64,000 nt of DNA, from positions 310,001 through 374,000 of the forward strand of contig NZ_JAETXM010000001.1 in the NCBI RefSeq assembly GCF_024494465.1, given 5' to 3'. Source of the stretch: Bacillus sp. V3B. GTDB lineage: Bacteria; Bacillota; Bacilli; Bacillales; Cytobacillaceae. Below, one piece after another: positions 44,910-53,972 of this stretch. The notes beneath the pieces were generated by a model, which was given only the letters and a program-made list of their open reading frames with translations, was not told the DNA's origin and searched no databases. Made by a program: the position numbers and the translations under genes. How positions within the stretch are numbered: position 1 is the stretch's first letter; each line of letters begins with the position of its first letter.

Positions 44910-45911
44910 TTGTCTGGAAAATGGTTAATTGGCGTTGATATTGGGGGAACGACGACGAAAATGGCTCTCTTGAACGATAATGGTGAAATAATTGAAAAAT
45001 GGGAAATTCCAACTGATAACGAAAATGAAGGTAAAAATATTACAGTAAATATTGCTAAATCAATTGAACAAAAATTTAAAAAATATAAAATAACAAAAAG
45101 TCATGTGAAGGGACTGGGTGTTGGTGCACCTGGTCCTGCTAATCTTAATACAGGTATGATTGAACATACACCCAATTTAAGTTGGTATGATTATTATCCA
45201 TTAAGAGAACTGCTTGAACAGCACACAGGTCTTCTTGTTGAGATTAATAATGATGCAAATTGTGCAGCTCTTGGTGAAATGTGGAAAGGTGCAGGTAATG
45301 GGGCAAGTGATCTCGTGTGTGTCACACTTGGGACAGGAGTTGGCGGTGGTGTTATAACGAATGGAAAAAATGTTCAGGGGATTCGGGGTGCTGCAGGAGA
45401 AATTGGACATATTACGTCAATACCAGATGGAGGGGCACGATGCAATTGTGGGAAATCGGGTTGTTTAGAAACGATTGCGTCTGCAACTGGAATCGTTAGA
45501 CTGGCTACGGAACGAGTGAAGAAAGAACCGGATGGTCGTTCAAATAGGCTATCTCTTTTGTATAAAGAAAAGGGTAAAATAACAGCTAAAGATGTGTTTG
45601 ATTTAGCAAGAGACGGTGAAAAAATAGCAGTGGAAGTCACAGTAGAAGTTTCTTTTTACCTTGGTTTTGCTCTAGCTAATATTGCTAATACATTAAATCC
45701 TGATAAAATTGTTCTTGGTGGTGGAGTATCAAAAGCTGGAGAGATTCTCCTTAATCCGTTGAGTGTTCATTTTAAAAAGTTTTCCTTTCCTAATATAGCT
45801 AACTCAACAGAACTTGTCTTAGCAAAATTAGGGAATGATGCGGGTGTCATAGGAGCTGCATGGATGATAAAAAGTAATGAATACATGAATAACAAAGAAA
45901 CTGAACGATAA
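44910..45911 (+). CDS. glcK: Glucokinase (ROK family)
   Basis: A 333-residue ROK-family kinase that phosphorylates glucose with ATP in the cytoplasm. Motifs: phosphate-binding VDIGGTTTKMALL, catalytic Asp in EINNDANCAALGE, GTGVGGGVI, and the ROK zinc site GEIGH ... CNCGKSGCLETIAS. I choose TTG 44910, 7 bases after GAGGTG; GTG 44901 is in frame but overlaps that site. A long perfect inverted repeat covers the last seven codons and the stop. Confidence 0.94.
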   Translation: MSGKWLIGVDIGGTTTKMALLNDNGEIIEKWEIPTDNENEGKNITVNIAKSIEQKFKKYKITKSHVKGLGVGAPGPANLNTGMIEHTPNLSWYDYYPLRELLEQHTGLLVEINNDANCAALGEMWKGAGNGASDLVCVTLGTGVGGGVITNGKNVQGIRGAAGEIGHITSIPDGGARCNCGKSGCLETIASATGIVRLATERVKKEPDGRSNRLSLLYKEKGKITAKDVFDLARDGEKIAVEVTVEVSFYLGFALANIANTLNPDKIVLGGGVSKAGEILLNPLSVHFKKFSFPNIANSTELVLAKLGNDAGVIGAAWMIKSNEYMNNKETER

Positions 45912-45947
45912 GGTGCCAGACATCTTATCGTTCAGTTTCTTTGTTAT
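45889..45947 (+). repeat. Perfect 24-bp inverted repeat across the glcK stop codon
   Basis: Arms 45889-45912 and 45924-45947 are exact reverse complements, so the 3' end of glcK is copied in inverted form after an 11-base loop GTGCCAGACAT. The left arm encodes the last codons (NNKETER) and the stop. It may end transcription, but no T-run follows the right arm. The loop carries the GGTGYC-type motif seen in the repeats at 4094 and 59389. Confidence 0.75.
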
Positions 45948-46167
45948 GATCTAATCATTTATATGAAACTTTTTTTACATAGTAGACGTCTTAATGTGTG
46001 TGGATAGCTGGAACTGTCACTAGGATATTCTATAATTCCTTTTTTAGTAGGGTTTGATTTTTTGTAAAAAAGGATTAATGTATGTTTATTTTATCGAGAG
46101 AAAAACCCGAAAATGACCATATCTAGTTATCCATATCTATTTATATGCTAGGGAGGTTAGGTACATA

Positions 46168-48045
46168 ATGCGAACGATTCATGGGTCAAAGATTTCTCTT
46201 GTTGTGCTTGCAATAGTATTGCTTTGGCTAAAGACATATATTGCTTATAAAACTAGTTTTGAAATAAAGATTGAAAACTGGAGGCAAGAGTTTATTCTGT
46301 TTATCAATCCGTTAAGTTTTCTTATGTTTATTTTTGGATTTAGCATGTTTTTAAAAGAGAATAATCAAAGACATTATATTGTATTTTCTAGTTTTATAAT
46401 TTCTAGCGTTTTATTTGCAAATGTTGTATTCTATCGTTTCTTTAATGACTTCTTGACGTTACCCGTTTTATTTCAAACGAGTAATATGAGTGATTTGGGA
46501 AGTAGTGTGAATCAACTATTGAATTGGTCCGACTTGTGGTATTTTTCTGACTTTATTTTTTTGTTTTTCCTATTGAAATCAAAACCGAAATTCATTTCTT
46601 TTCGTCAATATTCTAAGGTTGAGCGTCGAGTATTCATGTTATTGGCGATTGCAATAGCCTTTTTTAATCTTGGGTGGGCCGAGGCTGAGCGTCCTGAGTT
46701 ATTAACAAGAACGTTCGATCGAGAGATGCTTGTCAAGAATATCGGTACATATAACTATCATATATATGATGTATTTTTGCAGTCCAAATCATCTGCCCAA
46801 CGAGCGTTAGCGGATGGAGGAGAACTAGTAGATATTGAGAACTATAATCGTGTTAATTATAAAGAACCTAGTGATGAAATGTTTGGGATTGCGAAAGAGA
46901 AAAATGTCATTCTCATTTCTCTAGAGTCCACTCAAAGTTTTGTCATTAATCGTACAGTTAATGGAGAAGTTATTACACCATTTTTAAATGAATTTATTAA
47001 GGAAAGTTATTATTTCGATCATTTTTATCATCAGACAGGGCAAGGAAAAACATCTGACTCAGAATTCATCGTAGAAAACTCACTTTATCCCCTAAGTCGT
47101 GGTGCCGTTTTTTTCACGCATTCAGGCAATGAGTATCGTGCAACGCCCGAGATTTTGAATGAAAATGGTTATTTTACGGCATCCTTACATGCGAACAATA
47201 AAAGCTTTTGGAATCGAGATATTATGTATGATTCAATTGGTTACCAGCGTTTCTATTCATTATCGGATTATGAGGTGAATGAAGAGAACTCGATTGGTTG
47301 GGGGCTAAAAGATGAAGAGTTCTTTCAACAATCTATCCAATATTTAAAAGAAATGCCTAAGCCATTTTACACAAAGTTCATTACATTAACCAATCATTTT
47401 CCGTTTGAATTAGGAGAAGAGGATTCATATATTCAACCATATACATCGAGTAGTAAAACACTGAACAACTATTTTCCGACAGTTCGTTATCAAGACGAGG
47501 TATTAAAGAACTTTATTCAAAGTTTGAAAGATGAAGGATTATACGAAGATTCAATCATTATTCTTTATGGTGATCATTATGGTATTTCTGAAAATCATAA
47601 CAAAGCAATGAGTGAGTACCTTGGTGAAGAGGTGACTCCGTTTGTAAGTACACAGCTTCAACGCGTTCCATTTATTATTCACATTCCGGGACAAACTGGA
47701 GAAACGATTTCGACTGTATCTGGACAAATTGATATTAAACCAACAATTCTTCATCTATTGGGTGTGGATACAAAAGAGGATATTGAATTTGGAAGAGATT
47801 TATTTTCGCAAGATACAATGGATTTTACGGTATTACGTGATGGTAGCTTTATCACGAAGGATCATATCTACACTCGTGAGATTTGCTACGATAAAGCAAC
47901 CGGTGAACCAACTGCTGAATTAAATGTCTGTGAACCTTATATAGAAAAAACAAAAAAAGAACTCGAGTATTCAGATAGTATCATTTACGGTGATTTGTTA
48001 AGGTTTTATGGAGAACAGATAGAAGATAGTCATGAGAGTAAATGA
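46168..48045 (+). CDS. yqgS: LtaS-family lipoteichoic acid synthase / sulfatase-fold protein YqgS
   Basis: A 625-residue enzyme with five N-terminal membrane segments (to about residue 165) and an extracellular sulfatase-fold domain. The catalytic Thr255 is in ISLESTQSF, with [12 protein letters not shown], the NHFPFEL strand and [11 protein letters not shown] as metal-site motifs. In B. subtilis YqgS is one of four LtaS paralogues that polymerise glycerol phosphate from phosphatidylglycerol. GGGAGG precedes the ATG. Stand-alone gene with terminator. Confidence 0.92.
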   Translation: MRTIHGSKISLVVLAIVLLWLKTYIAYKTSFEIKIENWRQEFILFINPLSFLMFIFGFSMFLKENNQRHYIVFSSFIISSVLFANVVFYRFFNDFLTLPVLFQTSNMSDLGSSVNQLLNWSDLWYFSDFIFLFFLLKSKPKFISFRQYSKVERRVFMLLAIAIAFFNLGWAEAERPELLTRTFDREMLVKNIGTYNYHIYDVFLQSKSSAQRALADGGELVDIENYNRVNYKEPSDEMFGIAKEKNVILISLESTQSFVINRTVNGEVITPFLNEFIKESYYFDHFYHQTGQGKTSDSEFIVENSLYPLSRGAVFFTHSGNEYRATPEILNENGYFTASLHANNKSFWNRDIMYDSIGYQRFYSLSDYEVNEENSIGWGLKDEEFFQQSIQYLKEMPKPFYTKFITLTNHFPFELGEEDSYIQPYTSSSKTLNNYFPTVRYQDEVLKNFIQSLKDEGLYEDSIIILYGDHYGISENHNKAMSEYLGEEVTPFVSTQLQRVPFIIHIPGQTGETISTVSGQIDIKPTILHLLGVDTKEDIEFGRDLFSQDTMDFTVLRDGSFITKDHIYTREICYDKATGEPTAELNVCEPYIEKTKKELEYSDSIIYGDLLRFYGEQIEDSHESK

Positions 48046-48076
48046 AAAAAGACCTGCAAAGTTCAGGTCTTTTTTC
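48044..48076 (+). terminator. Terminator after yqgS
   Basis: GAAAAAAGACCTG pairs with CAGGTCTTTTTTC (48044-48056 with 48064-48076); the stem starts inside the stop codon. Confidence 0.9.
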
Positions 48077-48149
48077 ATTCGTCTAGAAGGTTGGTATGAT
48101 TTCTTGTCTCTTAACATATGTATGATGTGATGGAAAGGGGGAGAAGATA

Positions 48150-49337
48150 GTGAAGGTCAATGTGCGTTCAGGTGATACACTATGGTATTATAGCCGTTTA
48201 TTTATGATTCCTTTGAATTTAATTACTGATTCCAATTCAGGGCTTACTGCTACACAACTAAGTGTTGGTCAGGAGATTCAAATCCCTGGATTTTTATCAC
48301 AATCATATACGGTAAAAAGTGGTGATTCTTTTTGGAAACTTGCGTCAGGTCGTAACCTTTCTGTCGATGCATTACTTCTCTTAAATCAAACTATAAACCC
48401 CAGCAGGCTTATGGTTGGTCAAACAATTCAAATTCCAAGGCGAGTCATAACTACTAGTATTAATAAAAATGTAAAATATGACTCTACCCAATTGACAAGA
48501 GATATTCAAACATTAAAAAATCAATTCCCTTTTGTTCAGGTGAGAACGATTGGAAGAAGTGTAGAGGGAAAGGTTATCCAAGAAATTCGGCTCGGAAAAG
48601 GATCTAAAAAGGTTCATTTAAATGGGTCTTTTCATGGGAATGAATGGATCACCACTCCCATTTTGATGTCGTATCTTAATGCTTTTTTATTATCATTAAC
48701 CAATAGTCAACCGATTCGAGGACTTACTACGATGCCTTTGTATCAGTCGGTAGATTTATCCATTGTACCAATGGTCAATCCAGATGGAGTAGATTTAGTA
48801 CTTAATGGACCACCAGCTACTTTAAGGGATGAAGTGATCCGTATAAATGATGGAAGTACAAATTTTAGTGGATGGAAGGCAAATATTCGAGGAGTTGATT
48901 TAAATAATCAATTCCCTGCTAAGTGGGAGATTGAAAAGGAAAGAAAGGAACCAAAGTCTCCGGCACCAAGAGATTATCCAGGAGATGCACCATTAACAGA
49001 ACCAGAAGCAAAAGCTATGGCTTCTTTAGCTGGGAACAATCGTTTCGATCGCTTGCTGGCTTTCCATACGCAAGGAGAAGAATTTTATTGGGGATATGAA
49101 GGGTTAGAACCTCCTGAAGCACAAGTATTAGCGACAGAGTTTGAACGGGTAAGTGGTTATAAGGCTGTTCAATCGATTGATAGCCATGCAGGCTATAAAG
49201 ATTGGTTTATCCAAGAGTTTCGTAAACCAGGCTTTACGATTGAATTGGGCTCAGGGGTTAATCCGCTTCCATTGTCACAGTTTGATGAAATCTATGAGGA
49301 GGCACTAGGGATTTTTCTTGCAAGCTTGTATATGTAG
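48150..49337 (+). CDS. yqgT: Gamma-D-glutamyl-L-diamino acid endopeptidase (LysM + M14), YqgT
   Basis: A 395-residue cell-wall hydrolase. Two LysM modules (residues 1-45, VRSGDTLWYYSRLF; and 48-95, YTVKSGDSFWKLASG) precede a zinc carboxypeptidase M14 domain with HLNGSFHGNEWITTP (His and Glu ligands), AFHTQGEEFYW (third His) and the catalytic Glu in FTIELGSG. It cuts between D-Glu and the diamino acid of the peptidoglycan stem. The first LysM lacks a signal peptide, so it may act in the spore or leave by another route. GTG start with GGGGGAGA upstream. Confidence 0.92.
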   Translation: MKVNVRSGDTLWYYSRLFMIPLNLITDSNSGLTATQLSVGQEIQIPGFLSQSYTVKSGDSFWKLASGRNLSVDALLLLNQTINPSRLMVGQTIQIPRRVITTSINKNVKYDSTQLTRDIQTLKNQFPFVQVRTIGRSVEGKVIQEIRLGKGSKKVHLNGSFHGNEWITTPILMSYLNAFLLSLTNSQPIRGLTTMPLYQSVDLSIVPMVNPDGVDLVLNGPPATLRDEVIRINDGSTNFSGWKANIRGVDLNNQFPAKWEIEKERKEPKSPAPRDYPGDAPLTEPEAKAMASLAGNNRFDRLLAFHTQGEEFYWGYEGLEPPEAQVLATEFERVSGYKAVQSIDSHAGYKDWFIQEFRKPGFTIELGSGVNPLPLSQFDEIYEEALGIFLASLYM

Positions 49338-49595
49338 AAAGAATATGAAGGAGAAGGATTTTTTTGTACGAAGTTAATATTTGAATTTTGTATTTATAGT
49401 GAAAAAAGTGAAACCATTTTCTGCCCTTGTACGTATCTATTTATAAAGAAGATACTTTTTGATAAATGATAAAATACCTCCGTATTGTTTGAATGATAGA
49501 TCTATTTATAGGTGATCATCTTACCTATATGATGATATGGAGATTTTGTGGAATTTTAACAAAGTTAAGTATAATAGGGCGGTGTGGATAGGGTA

Positions 49596-50729
49596 ATGAA
49601 AAGTAAGGCTTTTTTTTTGTGGTTATTATTGATTCCCACACTGCTAATGATTGGATGTGAGAAAAAGGGGGCGTCTAGTTCTCAGACTCAATTAAATCAA
49701 AATCAAGCAACAGAATCGGTCGATTCTTTCATTTCGTTGGTTGATGTCAAAGAGAATGTACCTATTCCAATGGAAGAAGGAGATTTCGAAAAGGTCCATG
49801 GATGGTTAAGCGAACAAGCCGTTGTTTATTCAACAAACATGCAGAATGGATCGAATGTGTATGTTTATAATTTGATTGAAGGTACGAGTAAACTGCTTGC
49901 AGAAATGGATACTATGATCGATTCTATTCATATTAGCGATGCAGGAAATTATCTGTTAATTCGTTCCTCCACTACAACATTGAACTGCTTTATTACGATT
50001 GTTAATGAAGAGGGTAAAATTGTTTTTTCTGAGAATATTGACGCTTTTGATGTCGCAGTTGAATGGAACCCTTATAATGAAGAAAAGGTTCTTATTTCAA
50101 CCTTTACAGAGGATTGGCAGGATCGAACATTTGAAATATCGATAAATGATCAAACCATGTCTGAAATAGAATTATCGAATCCATTTGCTTATTGGATAGA
50201 TGAAAATGATCTTATTTTTATAGATAGGAATCAAGAAGAGAGTTCATTATGGGCTAATCTAGTCATGAAGGATTTGATAAGTGGTAAGGAGAAAGAGCTT
50301 TTCCCCGACATTTTTCAAGTAGGTACATTTAATCGTATGTTCATAACGATAACGAGTGGGCAAGACGATAGGAATGATGCGGTTTATCGCTTTTATGAAA
50401 GTAACCTTAATCCCGCTGGTCATTTTTCTATGCCAAAATTATCCCTTTTTTCAGATTGGCTTGTCCCTTATTATGATTTTATTGAGCGATCAAATATGTT
50501 TATTTCCTTCCAACCATTGCATAATGATGAGATTGGTATGTATAATAAAGGTTTTCAGCTTTTTACATATGAATTAGGGAGTAAAGATACAAATAAACAG
50601 CTAATCATGGAAGGATTAGAAAATGAACCGATCAGTTGTTCATCAGATGGAAATCTTTGTTTATATGGCTACTACTTTGAAAAACTAATTGATTTAGAAA
50701 ACAAAAAAATAACTCAGTTAGTTTCTTAA
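49596..50729 (+). CDS. yqgU: YqgU-like lipoprotein
   Basis: A 377-residue predicted lipoprotein with lipobox LMIGC after a hydrophobic signal (FFLWLLLIPTLLMIG). The body looks like a beta-propeller of WD-like blades (VVYSTNMQNGSNVYVYNL, VAVEWNPYNEEKVLIST, LFSDWLVPYY), without enzyme motifs. B. subtilis YqgU of this family is of unknown function. A TTGTGG-N18-TATAAT promoter ends at 49575, only about 20 bases upstream. I use ATG 49596; GTG 49584 in frame is also possible. Confidence 0.82.
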   Translation: MKSKAFFLWLLLIPTLLMIGCEKKGASSSQTQLNQNQATESVDSFISLVDVKENVPIPMEEGDFEKVHGWLSEQAVVYSTNMQNGSNVYVYNLIEGTSKLLAEMDTMIDSIHISDAGNYLLIRSSTTTLNCFITIVNEEGKIVFSENIDAFDVAVEWNPYNEEKVLISTFTEDWQDRTFEISINDQTMSEIELSNPFAYWIDENDLIFIDRNQEESSLWANLVMKDLISGKEKELFPDIFQVGTFNRMFITITSGQDDRNDAVYRFYESNLNPAGHFSMPKLSLFSDWLVPYYDFIERSNMFISFQPLHNDEIGMYNKGFQLFTYELGSKDTNKQLIMEGLENEPISCSSDGNLCLYGYYFEKLIDLENKKITQLVS

Positions 50730-50761
50730 TTTAAATGAATAAGAAAGAATGGTGGGTAAAA

Positions 50762-51076
50762 ATGGCAATTGTAGATGTAACCGTTATTCCTGTTGGAACA
50801 AAAACAGCAAGTGTTAGTACATATGTGGCAGATATTCACAGGGTTTTAAAAAAGTATGAAGAGAAAGGGGAAATACGTTTTCAGTTAACACCAATGAATA
50901 CGATCATTGAAGGTGATTTGCCCGTATTGTTTGAAGTGATACAGGCGATGCACGAAGTTCCTTTTGAAAAGGGTCTTGTTAGAGTTTGTACAAATATTAG
51001 AATTGATGATCGTCGTGATAAAGAGCGTAAAATGGAAGAAAAAGTTGAGAGAGTGAATCATCTTCTTGAGGAATAA
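50762..51076 (+). CDS. yqgV: YqgV / MTH1187-family thiamine-binding-type protein
   Basis: A 104-residue protein of the MTH1187/YkoF fold: AIVDVTVIPVGTKTASVSTYVADI, then LTPMNTIIEGDLPVLFEVI and the GLVRVCTNIRIDDRRDKERKMEEKV tail. Related proteins bind thiamine or hydroxymethylpyrimidine or have no known ligand. The start is ATG 50762, with GGTGGG upstream; an earlier ATG at 50735 has no ribosome site. It follows yqgU by 32 bases. Confidence 0.85.
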   Translation: MAIVDVTVIPVGTKTASVSTYVADIHRVLKKYEEKGEIRFQLTPMNTIIEGDLPVLFEVIQAMHEVPFEKGLVRVCTNIRIDDRRDKERKMEEKVERVNHLLEE

Positions 51077-51091
51077 AGCAGGATAGACAAG

Positions 51092-51120
51092 AAAAAAGCA
51101 CCGTTACGGGTGCTTTTTAT
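51092..51120. terminator. Terminator after yqgV
   Basis: AAAAAGCACC pairs with GGGTGCTTTT around GTTAC, followed by TAT. It also faces the convergent yqgW. Confidence 0.85.
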
Positions 51121-51130
51121 TGTCCTATTT

Positions 51131-51304
51131 TTAGTGAATGGCAGGAAAACCACTGTTAAGTAAAGTCATGACGGAAAACCAACCAAATATGAAGAAGCTT
51201 CCAACTGCAAAAAGTGCGCCTAAAAAATTTTTGTTTTTTAATGAATGAACTGAGCCAAAAGCAGCAAGAATTGCTACTAACGCAAAAATGATCACTGTAC
51301 CCAT
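51131..51304 (-). CDS. yqgW: YqgW-like (DUF2759) small membrane protein
   Basis: A 57-residue membrane protein: two hydrophobic segments (GTVIIFALVAILAAFGSVHS and GALFAVGSFFIFGWFSVMTLL) joined by LKNKN. AAAGGGGG lies 8 bases before the start at 51304. The function is unknown. It is convergent with yqgV as in B. subtilis and too short for routine gene lists. Confidence 0.8.
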   Translation of the reverse strand: MGTVIIFALVAILAAFGSVHSLKNKNFLGALFAVGSFFIFGWFSVMTLLNSGFPAIH

Positions 51305-51555
51305 TAGATAGACCCCCTTTGTCTAATGTTCTTGCACAAGAATGATAATAAAATAAGCGTGTTATTTTGCAACATAAACATATGTAATACAAATGTAAAC
51401 TTACTTATACTATTTTATAATTTTTCTGAATGTTTGTCGAGTTGAAAAATGCGACTTTTCTAAATAGTATATCGATAGTTTTGGCAAATAATTCGGCATG
51501 TACGTCTTTATAGTGTAAAATAACGTTATATTATTGAATATAGGAGGAAGTAATT

Positions 51556-52188
51556 ATGGAATGGACACAAATACCGCTAGGACCGGTTCAAACGAATTGT
51601 TACATACTTACGAAGGAAGATTCATCTTGTTTAATTGTAGATCCGGGTGGAGAAGGAGAAAAATTAATTAATTTTCTTCGTGAAAGGGATTTAAAGCCAG
51701 TTGGAATTATGCTTACACATGCCCATTTTGATCATATTGGGGCTGTTGATAGCATAAGGGAAGAATATAAGGTTCAAGCTTGCGTACATGTAAATGAAAA
51801 GGACTGGCTTACATCGTCAGAGCTTAATTGTTCTGATTTTATGAAATTTGGGAAAGTACAAGTACGTGAGGCAGATACAACGATAAGTGGGGAGCAAGAA
51901 CTAACAATGGGTTCATTTACGTTCCAAGTATTTGAAACGCCTGGACATTCGCCAGGAAGTGTATCATTATACTTTGAAGATGATGGGATTGTACTTTCTG
52001 GTGATGCTTTGTTTAATGGTAGTATTGGCCGTACAGATTTACCAGGGTCAAACCATGAAGATCTGATGAAAAGCATTCATGAAAAATTACTAAGATTACC
52101 AGAAGAAACAGTCGTACTCTGTGGTCATGGCCCAGTAACAACAATTGGAAAAGAAATGGCTTCAAATCCTTTTCTTCATGGCCTTTAA
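51556..52188 (+). CDS. yqgX: Metallo-beta-lactamase-fold hydrolase YqgX (glyoxalase II-like)
   Basis: A 210-residue hydrolase with the MBL metal motif THAHFDHIGAV, then TPGHSPGSVSLYF, LSGDALFNGSIGRTDLPG and the final His in LCGHGPVTTIGKE. This is the short glyoxalase II-like type; B. subtilis YqgX is a putative bacillithiol-linked or glyoxalase II enzyme. It has the shorter C-terminal part rather than a full glutathione-binding domain. TAGGAGGA precedes the ATG. A strong terminator follows. Confidence 0.9.
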   Translation: MEWTQIPLGPVQTNCYILTKEDSSCLIVDPGGEGEKLINFLRERDLKPVGIMLTHAHFDHIGAVDSIREEYKVQACVHVNEKDWLTSSELNCSDFMKFGKVQVREADTTISGEQELTMGSFTFQVFETPGHSPGSVSLYFEDDGIVLSGDALFNGSIGRTDLPGSNHEDLMKSIHEKLLRLPEETVVLCGHGPVTTIGKEMASNPFLHGL

Positions 52189-52208
52189 AAAGAAAGTCTA
52201 AATGCAAT

Positions 52209-52240
52209 GAAAAACCCTTCTCAACTGAGAAGGGTTTTTC
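52209..52240 (+). terminator. Terminator after yqgX
   Basis: A perfect 15-bp stem GAAAAACCCTTCTCA / TGAGAAGGGTTTTTC with a two-base loop. Confidence 0.9.
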
Positions 52241-52351
52241 TGGGGGATATTCAAATTCTAGTAATGGGAGATTTGTTGTTAATCTACTAACTAAATAATA
52301 TAATATATATAACACTATGTCAATAGTGTTAACTAATATTTAGGAGTTATT

Positions 52352-53437
52352 ATGCAGAATTTTCTAATTAATTATCTAAACGATAAACCAGAAAAAATGA
52401 TTTCGTATGCTGAATATATGAACCTTGTTCTCTATCATCCGAAGCTTGGTTATTATATGCGGGAAGGGGAAAAGATCGGACGTAATGGTGACTATATTAC
52501 GTCAAGTAACATGGCAGACATCTTTGGTAGAACATTTGCTAGATGGTATGCAGGTCAGGTTAAAATACAATCCTATTCCCCGCAGGTTTGTGAAATGGGC
52601 GCCGGAAACGGCCGATTTGCAAAAGCTTTTTTGGAGGAGTGGTATGGTTCTGGAAATCCAGAAATCAATTATTTCATTCTTGAAAAAAGTCCTTATCACA
52701 TCAAACAGCAAAAAGAACTATTTGAGGAAAAGTGGAAGGTTCACCAAATTGAGGATTTAGCTGAGTTGAGAGAGTTTAACGGTTTGTTTTTTTCAAATGA
52801 ACTTTTTGATGCGCTGCCCGTTCATGTTGTTAAAAAGCAGCAGGGACAACTGTTTGAAATCATGGTGTCGAGTGAAAGGGATCAATTGACCGAAACAGAG
52901 GTACCTCTTAGAAATGAAGAAATATATGCTTTCATCGCACAACATAAAGTAATGATTGCTGAGGGACAACGTATCGAAATTCCGCTAAATATGGAAGAGA
53001 TTATCCTGCAAATAGATGAGGTTCTTACAGAAGGCATGATTGTAACGGTTGATTATGGATACACCAATGATGAATGGAAAGAACCTATAAGAAGAGACGG
53101 TAGCTTAAGGGGATATTATCAGCATAGACTGATAAATAATGTGCTAATGAATCCAGGCGAAATGGATTTGACTAGTCATATCCATTGGGATGCACTTGAA
53201 AATATCGGGGAAAAGTATCATTTCCGTAAGGTTGGAAAATGGCGTCAAGATGAATTTCTTCTTTCCATTGGGATTTTAGATGAATTGGAGAGCCATAATG
53301 ATCCTAATCCTTTCTCAGAAGTGAACAAACGAAATCGAGCCATTCGGAGTCTCATCATGCCATCAGGAATTAGCACCGCCTTTCAAGTATTGGTACAAGA
53401 AAAGCGTAGTCGGCTTGGCCAGGGGCGACAAGCTTAA
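52352..53437 (+). CDS. MidA/NDUFAF7-type SAM-dependent methyltransferase
   Basis: A 361-residue class I methyltransferase of the COG1565 (MidA/NDUFAF7) family. N-terminal ISYAEYMNLVLYHPKLGYYM, then GDYITSSNMADIFGRTFARW, the SAM-binding CEMGAGNGRFAKAFLEEW, and SNELFDALPVHVV. In mitochondria the family methylates an arginine of complex I; the bacterial substrate is unknown. Its last 13 codons and stop lie inside the dispersed repeat at 53398, so the native C terminus may have been replaced. TTAGGAG precedes the ATG. Confidence 0.85.
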   Translation: MQNFLINYLNDKPEKMISYAEYMNLVLYHPKLGYYMREGEKIGRNGDYITSSNMADIFGRTFARWYAGQVKIQSYSPQVCEMGAGNGRFAKAFLEEWYGSGNPEINYFILEKSPYHIKQQKELFEEKWKVHQIEDLAELREFNGLFFSNELFDALPVHVVKKQQGQLFEIMVSSERDQLTETEVPLRNEEIYAFIAQHKVMIAEGQRIEIPLNMEEIILQIDEVLTEGMIVTVDYGYTNDEWKEPIRRDGSLRGYYQHRLINNVLMNPGEMDLTSHIHWDALENIGEKYHFRKVGKWRQDEFLLSIGILDELESHNDPNPFSEVNKRNRAIRSLIMPSGISTAFQVLVQEKRSRLGQGRQA

Positions 53438-53490
53438 GACCTCGAGCCCCTAGCCGACGAAGCTAGACAAAGAAAAACGTAGTCGGCTTG
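53398..53490 (-). repeat. Dispersed structured repeat, copy 2 plus a partial copy
   Basis: Read on the minus strand from 53466 to 53398 it runs from CTAGCTTC through GTCGGCTAGGGGC ... GCCCCTGGCCAAGCCGAC to TACGCTTTTCT, the same boundary motifs as the copy at 16771. The inner arms GTCGGCT and AGCCGAC pair, and AGGGGC pairs with GCCCCT. Bases 53471-53490 repeat AGAAAAACGTAGTCGGCTTG, a second partial copy. The element supplies the 3' end of the methyltransferase gene. Confidence 0.6.
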
Positions 53491-53506
53491 AATGAAACGG
53501 TTTACA

Positions 53507-53545
53507 AAATAAAAAAGCGATGAAAAATCAATCGCTTTTTTATTT
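53507..53545. terminator. Bidirectional terminator before yqgY
   Basis: A perfect 15-bp stem AAATAAAAAAGCGAT / ATCGCTTTTTTATTT. It serves the methyltransferase and the convergent yqgY. Confidence 0.85.
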
Positions 53546-53553
53546 CGAGCTTA

Positions 53554-53799
53554 CTAGTGACCGCCAGATCCTGGAATCATCATAAATGTTGTCCAGTATG
53601 TAAAACCGACGAAAAAAACTGTTAAGTATGCTCCAAAAATGTAAATATACATACGTTCTGTTAGTTTTAAATAGCTGAGAAGCAGAAAGAACCCTGTTTG
53701 ACCGAAGAAAATTAAGGACGTTGTATACATATCTCCTATATAAAACATGACTGCAAAAATACCCGTCCAAAACCCTAATACTCGATACATTCGTTCCAA
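53554..53799 (-). CDS. yqgY: YqgY-like (DUF2626) membrane protein
   Basis: An 81-residue membrane protein with three hydrophobic segments (VLGFWTGIFAVMFYIGDMY, IFFGQTGFFLLLSYLKL, IYIFGAYLTVFFVGFTYW) and a short GSGGH end. The function is unknown; the family is confined to Bacillus relatives. GGGGGGGATA precedes the start at 53799. Same place as yqgY in B. subtilis. Confidence 0.85.
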   Translation of the reverse strand: MERMYRVLGFWTGIFAVMFYIGDMYTTSLIFFGQTGFFLLLSYLKLTERMYIYIFGAYLTVFFVGFTYWTTFMMIPGSGGH

Positions 53800-53905
53800 C
53801 TGTATCCCCCCCTTTGTACTGTGCGTTTCATCACCTATTATAATGAAGTATTCTGAAAAAGTAAATAACTCTTTATATTTAATTAGTTCAAAATACTAGG
53901 AATAT

Positions 53906-53941
53906 AAAAAGCAATCAGTGAGAATCACCAATTGCTTTTTT
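53906..53941 (-). terminator. Terminator of the HTH regulator gene
   Basis: AAAAAGCAAT pairs with ATTGCTTTTT around a 15-base loop; on the minus strand a T-run follows the stem. Confidence 0.75.
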
Positions 53942-53972
53942 ACTGTTCATATAAATAAGTTTACATTATAAA

